Below, one piece after another: positions 1 through 4,174 of a DNA stretch of 8,903 nt. Origin of the DNA: Candidatus Iainarchaeum sp. Its GTDB lineage: Archaea; Iainarchaeota; Iainarchaeia; Iainarchaeales; GCA-2688035. Location of the stretch: assembly GCA_026396975.1 (NCBI GenBank), contig JAPLVT010000039.1:1-8903 (forward strand), given 5' to 3'. Positions within the stretch are counted from its first letter, which is position 1, and the number at the start of each line of letters is the position of its first letter. The position numbers and the translations under genes were made by a program. The notes under the pieces are model-generated. The model searched no databases. It saw nothing but the letters and a program-made list of their open reading frames with translations, and was not told where the DNA came from.

Positions 1-7
1 CCTCCAG
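1..7 (-). promoter_or_regulatory. Shine-Dalgarno site of the next, out-of-window gene
   Basis: On the minus strand the last bases read CTGGAGG, a strong ribosome binding site 7 bases past the S24e stop (16-14). The start codon it serves lies beyond the window edge. In many archaea rps27ae follows rps24e, so that is the likely neighbour (inference). An ATG at 13-11 directly after the S24e stop is an alternative start but has no binding site of its own. Confidence 0.55.
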
Positions 8-13
8 AATCAT

Positions 14-454
14 TCATGCCTGTGCAGGCTTTTCCCCTTTTTTCGGCGCGGGTGCTTCTTCCTGTTTCGGCGCTGCCTTTTCCTCTTTCGCTGGTTTTTC
101 GTCTTTCTTTGCCGGTGCCGCTTCCTCTTTTTTCGCGGCAGCCGCTTTCTTGGCTTTCTTTTCGCCGGGCTTTTTCTTCTGCCCTATGTTCCTTCCTATC
201 ATGAACGGCCTTTCTGCTGCTTTCAGCGCTTTCTCGTCCTTGTATATTTTCGCTTCGCCGCTTGCCTCGCGCAAGCCGAAGTTGTGCATGATGCTGTCAA
301 CTATCACTAGCTCCTCTTTCGAGTTTTGCAGTGCGGCCAGTTTTGCCCTGAGTTCTTTCCTGTTCGGCGTTACCGCGGCGTCTTTTACATTGAAGCGCAC
401 CTCGGCCCTCTGCAGGCTTTTGTTGTCCCTTTTACCCGCTATTTCTACCTTCAT
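14..454 (-). CDS. rps24e: 30S ribosomal protein S24e (eS24)
   Basis: Small-subunit ribosomal protein found in archaea and eukaryotes, recognised by its N-terminal MKVEIAGKRDN, the segment RAEVRFNVKDAAVTPNRKE (about residues 16-34) and the later HNFGLREASGEAKIY and ERPFMIGRN. The ATG at 454 is chosen because the GGAGG site (467-463) sits 8 bases upstream; a TTG at 469 in the same frame overlaps that site and is not a credible start. The core ends near residue 92. About 54 residues follow that are almost entirely Lys, Ala, Glu and Pro, a tail that archaeal S24e proteins of about 100 residues usually lack. It is probably disordered and may contact rRNA (inference). The gene follows spt4 by 31 bases and belongs to the same cluster. 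In many archaea a DUF359 gene sits between spt4 and rps24e; none is present here. Confidence 0.95.
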   Translation of the reverse strand: MKVEIAGKRDNKSLQRAEVRFNVKDAAVTPNRKELRAKLAALQNSKEELVIVDSIMHNFGLREASGEAKIYKDEKALKAAERPFMIGRNIGQKKKPGEKKAKKAAAAKKEEAAPAKKDEKPAKEEKAAPKQEEAPAPKKGEKPAQA

Positions 455-485
455 TTGAACATCCTCCAAAACGGATTGCTTTTTT

Positions 486-680
486 TTACCTGCTCAGTCT
501 CAATGCGAACTTGCCCGGCCTGCTGATGCCCATTTTTTTTGCGATTTCGCTTTTTTCGGGGTCTGTTATCACCACGTATCCTCTCCAGAAGGTGGTGAAC
601 GCTTTTCCCCCGCAGTTCGGGCAGTCCTGCTCTTCCAGCACGACCATCCTGCAGTTCCTGCAGGCTCTCTCTTTCAGCAT
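486..680 (-). CDS. spt4: Transcription elongation factor Spt4 (RpoE2, RpoE'')
   Basis: A 64-residue zinc protein. It carries CRNC at residues 7-10 and CPNC at 20-23, a four-Cys zinc ribbon, followed by the Spt4 signature FTTFWRGYVVI and DPEKSEIAKKMGI, ending GKFALRLSR. Spt4 pairs with the NGN domain of Spt5 and clamps RNA polymerase for processive elongation. The length and ending are normal for archaeal Spt4. The ATG at 680 has an AGGGAGC site (697-691) about 10 bases upstream. It follows rpo7 (rpoE1) by 92 bases, the usual archaeal pairing, and the rps24e start is 31 bases after its stop. Confidence 0.95.
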   Translation of the reverse strand: MLKERACRNCRMVVLEEQDCPNCGGKAFTTFWRGYVVITDPEKSEIAKKMGISRPGKFALRLSR

Positions 681-772
681 TTTTTCTTACGCTCCCTTCA
701 AGTTTTTGTTTTTTTTGCCGATTAGGCTTTTTTTCAGATTTCTGTTTTTATTGCCTTGTTTTTCCAGGCTTT

Positions 773-1408
773 TTATTCCCTTCTCCTTCCTTTTCCCCTT
801 TCGTCTCTTGGCTGCCTCTCCTGCTTTTGTTTCTTTGGGCCGATTGGCGCTGCGCCTGTTTTTACTGCGCTTTCGTCTATTTTTGCCCACTCTTGTTTTC
901 CGAGGAAGGGCTGCCTCATTGTGAGGCCTATTTTGCTGTTCTGGATGTTTCCCTTCAGCGAAACGCTGACAATCCTTGCCAGCACCACCTCGTCGACAAC
1001 AAGCTTCTTTTTTGTTTTCTTGCCAACAAAGCCCGGCAGTTTGGCGTCGTAGTTGATGAAATCGTCCATAATCTGGCTCACGTGAATTAGCCCCTCTATA
1101 GGGCTTATCCTTACAAATGCACCGAATTCCGTTACCTCGCTAATGTTTCCCTCTACAATCTCGTGCACGAAAGGCTTGTAAACAAGCATCTCGACATCGG
1201 CTTCGTAGTACGCGGCGCCGTCCCCAAGAACTATGTTGCCCTCGCCAACGCTGTCAACCTTTGTCACTGCAATAACAAGCCCAATGTCCTCGTCTATCAA
1301 GCCCTCGTATTCTTCCTGCACTATCGCAAGAATGGACTTTTCCAGCTTGTCGCTGAACATTTTCGGCGGCACCCTCACTTTTTCCTTAATCTTCACAATG
1401 CTGTACAT
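773..1408 (-). CDS. rpoE1: DNA-directed RNA polymerase subunit Rpo7 (RpoE1, E')
   Basis: Homologue of eukaryotic Rpb7. With Rpo4 it forms the polymerase stalk, which binds nascent RNA and aids promoter opening. The N-terminal tip domain starts MYSIVKIKEKVRVPP and includes the segment FSDKLEKSILAIVQEEYEG. The S1/OB domain follows from about residue 80: VEGNISEVTEFGAFVRI, EGLIHVSQIMDDF, ARIVSVSL and the hallmark KIGLTMRQPFLG. At 211 residues it is longer than the roughly 185-190 usual in archaea. The excess is a C-terminal basic tail after about residue 185, rich in Lys, Arg and Gln. The ATG at 1408 has AGGAGGG (1424-1418) 9 bases upstream. In the next 92 bases another minus-strand frame stays open and Lys-rich up to 687 (see findings). 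Confidence 0.96.
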   Translation of the reverse strand: MYSIVKIKEKVRVPPKMFSDKLEKSILAIVQEEYEGLIDEDIGLVIAVTKVDSVGEGNIVLGDGAAYYEADVEMLVYKPFVHEIVEGNISEVTEFGAFVRISPIEGLIHVSQIMDDFINYDAKLPGFVGKKTKKKLVVDEVVLARIVSVSLKGNIQNSKIGLTMRQPFLGKQEWAKIDESAVKTGAAPIGPKKQKQERQPRDERGKGRRRE

Positions 1409-1483
1409 ACCCTAAAACCCTCCTTGAGCGATAAAAACAATCCCTTCCACAAATAAAAACTATCCGCCATCGCGTGGGCGCAT
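1409..1483 (-). promoter_or_regulatory. Short spacer before rpoE1 with TATA-like stretches
   Basis: Between the PIN gene stop and the rpoE1 start the minus strand holds GTTTTTATTT (1460-1451) and GTTTTTATCG (1438-1429). Either could be a weak archaeal TATA element for an internal promoter in front of rpoE1. The first would place transcription start near 1430, just ahead of the ribosome binding site (1424-1418). No clear BRE is visible, so this is tentative. Confidence 0.25.
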
Positions 1484-1926
1484 TCAGCCACCAACAATGA
1501 ATTTTCGCTGCCTGATGTAAATAATCGCCCCACCAAACCCCTTTATTTTTTTTCTCAGGGCACTGTCGTTGGTTGCAACCACCCAACCCTGCCTCGCAAG
1601 CCCCATCAGAGCCTCATCAGCGGCTCCGGCAGCGGCAAAAGAAATCTTTTTCACATTGTTTTTTTCAAGCGCGATTTTTGCGACCGCAACTGCTTTCCGC
1701 ATTTTCAACCCTTTTTTCTCCAATGCCGCGAGCTCCCAAAGCACCTGTTCAGGCGCCACCAATGCAATTTTTGCCCCGAACATTTTTTTTACCTCAGCGA
1801 AAACATCAATGCCGAACTGCTGTATCGCAAGCAGCATGTTAGTGTCAAAGCAAACCCCGGAAATTTTTTTTTGGGTTTTTTCGCCGGCAGCCTGCCAGCC
1901 TGCCTCTCCTGTGCCAGCAGCCCCAT
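1484..1926 (-). CDS. PIN-domain protein, Fcf1/Utp24-like, start disrupted by a frame shift
   Basis: PIN-fold nuclease-like protein of the archaeal group related to the rRNA-processing nuclease Fcf1; this position after aIF2-gamma and before rpoE1 is conserved in archaea. Counting from the Ile of ISGVCFDTN (codon at 1864), the expected acidic residues are D7 (FDTN), E44 (VLWEL), D83 (AADEAL) and D100 (ATND). All four are present, so activity is plausible. The start is a problem. The natural start, an ATG at 1926 sharing its A with the aIF2-gamma stop (TAATG), is in another frame. A shift of -1 in the run of nine A (1872-1864) would join it to the PIN frame and give about 147 residues. In the PIN frame itself there is no ATG, GTG or TTG from the aIF2-gamma stop to the catalytic Asp; an in-frame TTG at 1984 would overlap aIF2-gamma by 59 bases. 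Coordinates assume the ATG at 1926. Confidence 0.8.
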
Positions 1927-3305
1927 TATGCGACTGCGTATGCCACCAGCCTCCATCTTCCGCTGTCCTTCGTGCTGATTGCAATCTTCTGCTTCGGCAG
2001 CACGACTGCCTTTCCCTTTAAAGAAATGTTTATCTTGTTTCCCTGCATGCCCGTGACAACACCTACAACGCTCATGGTGCCTACAGTCAGCACAACAGTG
2101 TCATTGGTGGCGATTTTTTTCTCTGTGCCCGCAAGCAGGCGCTCGAAATAACTGACCTGCAATTGCAGCTTGTCAACAGATTGCGGCAGCGAGCCCGGAT
2201 TTGTGATTACCTGGCCCCTCATCCTGTCGTTCTGCGTAAGGGTGGGATCCAGCCCTGTGCCAGCGGCAACCAGGCCGCCAGGCCTTGCTTCCTGCAATTG
2301 CCCTCCGACACAGCTGAGGCTCTTTACGCGCGTTTTTATTTCCCTGCCGTCAACGCCGGGCGAAATGGCAATCTCGTCGCCGACCTTTACTTTCCCCTGC
2401 ACAATGCTTCCGCCGACAATGCCCCCGACAATCTTTTCGGGCGTTGTTCCTGGCTTGTTCACGTCGAAACTGCGCGCGCAGTACATCAGCAACGGGGATT
2501 GCGTGTCAAAGTGCGGGGTCGGAATATGCCGCTCTATGGCCTCAATCAGCATGTCGAGGTTTGTAGAAAAGGTTGCGGCAATCGGGATTATTGGAACGTT
2601 CTTATAGCCGTATTTTTCCAGCAGCATGGCAATCTGCTTTCCGTTCTCAAGCGCCTGCGCCTTGTCCACAAGGTCGATTTTGTTCTGCGCGACAATGAGA
2701 TTTTCTATGCCGGCGATTTTTATGGCCATCAGGTGCTCTTCGGTCTGCGGCTGCGGGCACTGCTCGTTTGCCGCAATCACAAGAATCGCGCCGTTCATCA
2801 AGGCCGCGCCGCTCAGCATTGTCGCCATCAGAGTTTCGTGCCCAGGCGCGTCCACAAAAGAAACCCTCCTCAGCAGCGTTGCTTTTTTCCCGCAGTTCGG
2901 GCAGACAGCCTTGTTTGTGTAAGCCTCGCTTCCCTCGCATTGTTCGCACTTGTAGAAAGTCGCGTCCGCGTAGCCGAGCCTGATGCTGATGCCTCTCTTC
3001 AGCTCTTCGCTGTGGGTGTCAGTCCACTTGCCTGTTATTGCGAATGTCAGGCTTGTCTTGCCGTGGTCAACGTGCCCCACCATGCCGATGTTCAGGTCCG
3101 CCTGTACGGCGCCGCTGCCAGCCTTGGCTTCGTGCCCTGCCTTTCCGGCAGTACCTGCCGCCTTTTCAGCGTGCCCTGAGTGCTTTTTCTCTGCGCGCCC
3201 TGCGCTATGCTCGGCATGCGGCTTGGCTGTGCCGCCGGCTGCTGTATGGGCAGGCTTCTTTTCATGCTGCCCGACGCTTTCCTCTTCCTCAAGACTTTTG
3301 CGCAT
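1926..3305 (-). CDS. eif2g: Translation initiation factor aIF2 subunit gamma
   Basis: GTPase core of aIF2, which carries Met-tRNAi to the 30S subunit. From the ATG at 3305: G1 GHVDHGKT at 77-84, switch I KRGISIRLGYADA near 103-115, a zinc knuckle with C120, C123, C135 and C138, G3 DAPGH at 152-156 and G4 NKID at 208-211. The G5 position reads AAT (243-245) where SAL is usual. Domains II and III follow, ending RWRLVAYAVA, a normal aIF2-gamma terminus. The start is fixed by GGGAG (3318-3314) 8 bases upstream; the TTG at 3320 overlaps that site. At 459 residues it exceeds the usual roughly 410 because of a low-complexity N-terminal extension of about 68 residues rich in Ala, Gly, Lys and His (seven His). 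The PIN gene start overlaps its stop. Confidence 0.97.
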   Translation of the reverse strand: MRKSLEEEESVGQHEKKPAHTAAGGTAKPHAEHSAGRAEKKHSGHAEKAAGTAGKAGHEAKAGSGAVQADLNIGMVGHVDHGKTSLTFAITGKWTDTHSEELKRGISIRLGYADATFYKCEQCEGSEAYTNKAVCPNCGKKATLLRRVSFVDAPGHETLMATMLSGAALMNGAILVIAANEQCPQPQTEEHLMAIKIAGIENLIVAQNKIDLVDKAQALENGKQIAMLLEKYGYKNVPIIPIAATFSTNLDMLIEAIERHIPTPHFDTQSPLLMYCARSFDVNKPGTTPEKIVGGIVGGSIVQGKVKVGDEIAISPGVDGREIKTRVKSLSCVGGQLQEARPGGLVAAGTGLDPTLTQNDRMRGQVITNPGSLPQSVDKLQLQVSYFERLLAGTEKKIATNDTVVLTVGTMSVVGVVTGMQGNKINISLKGKAVVLPKQKIAISTKDSGRWRLVAYAVA

Positions 3306-3339
3306 TCCTACTGCTCCCAAATTTTTTTTGCACTGTTAA

Positions 3340-3376
3340 AAACCACCGAATAAATTCTGTGGCTTACTGGTGGTTT
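3340..3376. repeat. Inverted repeat, 8-bp stem with 21-base loop
   Basis: AAACCACC (3340-3347) pairs perfectly with GGTGGTTT (3369-3376). On the minus strand the second arm continues into TTTTT, which resembles a terminator, but the loop is long. The dyad directly abuts the next hairpin at 3377. Confidence 0.5.
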
Positions 3377-3427
3377 CCTTGTGAAACCGCTGTTTCACGA
3401 GGCCTCGCAAAACATTGTTTTGCAAGG
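3377..3427. repeat. Paired head-to-head hairpin element, copy A
   Basis: Two abutting hairpins. The first (3377-3402) has 11-base arms CCTTGTGAAAC and GTTTCACGAGG with loop CGCT; the second (3403-3427) has arms CCTCGCAAAAC and GTTTTGCAAGG with loop ATT. The second hairpin read on the other strand has the same CCTTG...CGAGG form, so the element is an inverted pair of one unit with the palindrome CGAGGCCTCG at the centre. Each unit has one imperfect pair at arm position 4 (T opposite G). Copy B lies at 4086-4134, on the other side of the S6e gene. Confidence 0.8.
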
Positions 3428-3436
3428 TTGACACAC

Positions 3437-3466
3437 ATATTCCACTGGTTAAAACCAGTGGAATAT
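3437..3466. repeat. Perfect 14-bp hairpin just after the S6e stop
   Basis: ATATTCCACTGGTT (3437-3450) and its exact complement AACCAGTGGAATAT (3453-3466) flank two bases. It begins 6 bases past the S6e stop codon in the direction of transcription. No T-run follows on the minus strand, so it is not a standard intrinsic terminator. It could protect or process the 3' end of the S6e message (inference). Confidence 0.75.
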
Positions 3467-3472
3467 ATTGTT

Positions 3473-3961
3473 TCAGCCCTTTGTTTTGCCCTTGATTTTC
3501 TTTGCTTCCTCTGCAAGCGCAACGTTGCCGACGTTTTCAAGGCTCTGCCTTATCATTCTTTCTTTCGCTGTTTCCTTTGTCTCTTTTTTCTTGTCTCCGC
3601 CGGCAGGCAGCAGTTCGCCCAGCGGCTTGCCGCCGTGCGCTGTCACCGCAAGGTTCAGCTGCATTATGTCTGCGCCGACTGTGTTGCCCCTGACTGTTTT
3701 CTTCAGCGCCATTCCTTTCCTTTCGGACCTGAAGCCAACGCCAAGCTTGAGCAGCACTTTTCTCCTTGCCAGCCCCTGCAGTGTCGGCTTCATTGGAAAG
3801 CCCTGCTTGTCGCTGCCGCCGGTTATCTTCGCCTTGAAGCCCGGCAGGCCGACTGTTGTGAGGTCAACCTCTTCCCCGACGCGCCTATTGAGGAAAACCG
3901 GCTGCTCTGTCTTCTTGTTGTATGCCCTGCCTGTCTTTGGGTCAGCTATGACCAGATTCAT
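3473..3961 (-). CDS. rps6e: 30S ribosomal protein S6e (eS6)
   Basis: Archaeal and eukaryotic small-subunit protein, recognised by MNLVIADPKTGRAYN, the segment IGEEVDL-like VGEEVDLTTVGLPGFKAKITGGSDKQGFPM and later RRKVLLKLGVGFRSERKGMALKK-type basic core, then VRGNTVGADIMQLNL. The ATG at 3961 is preferred to the TTG directly before it, since MNLVI is the family start and AGGGAGAGGG (3977-3968) lies 6 bases upstream. The protein has 162 residues against about 125-135 in many archaea; the extra part is a charged helical-looking C-terminal tail after about residue 120. Both spacers around this gene are packed with hairpins, and a copy of the same paired hairpin element lies on each side, so the gene sits like a cassette between repeats. 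Confidence 0.95.
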   Translation of the reverse strand: MNLVIADPKTGRAYNKKTEQPVFLNRRVGEEVDLTTVGLPGFKAKITGGSDKQGFPMKPTLQGLARRKVLLKLGVGFRSERKGMALKKTVRGNTVGADIMQLNLAVTAHGGKPLGELLPAGGDKKKETKETAKERMIRQSLENVGNVALAEEAKKIKGKTKG

Positions 3962-4006
3962 CAATTACCCTCTCCCTTTTTAGGTTTTTTTTGCCGAACA
4001 ATGCAA

Positions 4007-4034
4007 AAGCCTTTTTCCTGCCGGAAAAAGCCTT
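4007..4034. repeat. Hairpin with TGCC loop
   Basis: CTTTTTCC (4011-4018) and GGAAAAAG (4023-4030) form a perfect 8-bp stem around TGCC. Three more pairs (AAG with CTT) extend it after one C opposite C mismatch. The hairpin at 4060-4085 has the same plan, including the mismatch. Confidence 0.7.
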
Positions 4035-4037
4035 GGG

Positions 4038-4058
4038 AAAAAACCGCCTGCTGGCGGT
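4038..4058 (-). terminator. Intrinsic-terminator-like hairpin with T-run
   Basis: On the minus strand ACCGCC, loop AGCA, GGCGGT form a stem that runs into a total of six T (4043-4038). This is the textbook layout of a factor-independent terminator. It lies 116 bases past the aIF5B stop and 77 bases before the S6e start, so it could end dut-infB transcripts. Archaeal polymerases terminate mainly at T-runs, so the stem may serve RNA stability instead. Confidence 0.5.
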
Positions 4059-4059
4059 A

Positions 4060-4085
4060 AGCCTTTTTTCTGCGGAAAAAAGCCT
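4060..4085. repeat. Hairpin with TGCG loop
   Basis: CTTTTTTC (4063-4070) and GAAAAAAG (4075-4082) pair perfectly around TGCG. As at 4007-4034, a C opposite C mismatch and then further pairs (AG with CT) extend the stem. Read as plus-strand RNA the loop with its closing pair is cUGCGg, a stable UNCG-type tetraloop. Confidence 0.7.
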
Positions 4086-4134
4086 CCTTGCAAACAGCTG
4101 TTTGCGAGGCCTCGAAAAGCTTCGCTTTTCAAGG
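4086..4134. repeat. Paired head-to-head hairpin element, copy B
   Basis: Hairpin one (4086-4109) has arms CCTTGCAAAC and GTTTGCGAGG with loop AGCT; hairpin two (4110-4134) has arms CCTCGAAAAGC and GCTTTTCAAGG with loop TTC. The ends, the central CGAGGCCTCG and the single imperfect pair at position 4 of each unit match copy A at 3377-3427. Inner stem bases differ between the copies but stay paired: C-G against A-T, and A-T against G-C, in the second hairpin, and one pair fewer in the first. Confidence 0.8.
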
Positions 4135-4135
4135 T

Positions 4136-4161
4136 GGGAAAAATGCTTCGCAAAGCATCCC
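4136..4161 (-). terminator. Terminator-like hairpin after aIF5B
   Basis: On the minus strand ATGCTT, loop TGCG, AAGCAT form a 6-bp stem followed by four more T, all enclosed by GGG and CCC. It starts 13 bases past the aIF5B stop, the expected place for the end of the ndk-dut-infB message. The stem is short, so the call is moderate. Confidence 0.45.
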
Positions 4162-4174
4162 GCTATTGTGCTGT

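Larger units (their letters stand above)
3306..3472. other. Spacer between S6e and aIF2-gamma genes, filled with hairpins
   Basis: This 167-base non-coding stretch holds four dyads in a row: 3340-3376 (8-bp stem, long loop), 3377-3402, 3403-3427 and 3437-3466. The middle two form the paired repeat unit described separately. On the minus strand the first dyad ends in GGTGG followed by five T, so it could act as a terminator; its loop contains AATTTATTC, a possible weak TATA element for aIF2-gamma. No gene is visible in it. Confidence 0.7.
3962..4174. other. Spacer between aIF5B and S6e genes, tiled by six hairpins
   Basis: A 213-base stretch without a gene. Six inverted repeats follow each other almost without gaps from 4007 to 4161. 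Three have the loop TGCN on the plus strand, two form the paired element, and two are followed by T-runs on the minus strand as in intrinsic terminators. Only 3962-4006, which contains the S6e ribosome binding site, and 13 bases after the aIF5B stop lie outside the hairpins. No convincing TATA box for S6e was seen. Confidence 0.75.

Noticed and set aside
1484..1983. The PIN protein as a VapC toxin of a toxin-antitoxin pair
   Set aside because: No antitoxin gene is adjacent, and the position after aIF2-gamma and the sequence match the housekeeping Fcf1-like group.
3340..4161. A CRISPR array
   Set aside because: The repeated units are hairpins of differing inner sequence without unique spacers of even length, and no cas gene is present.
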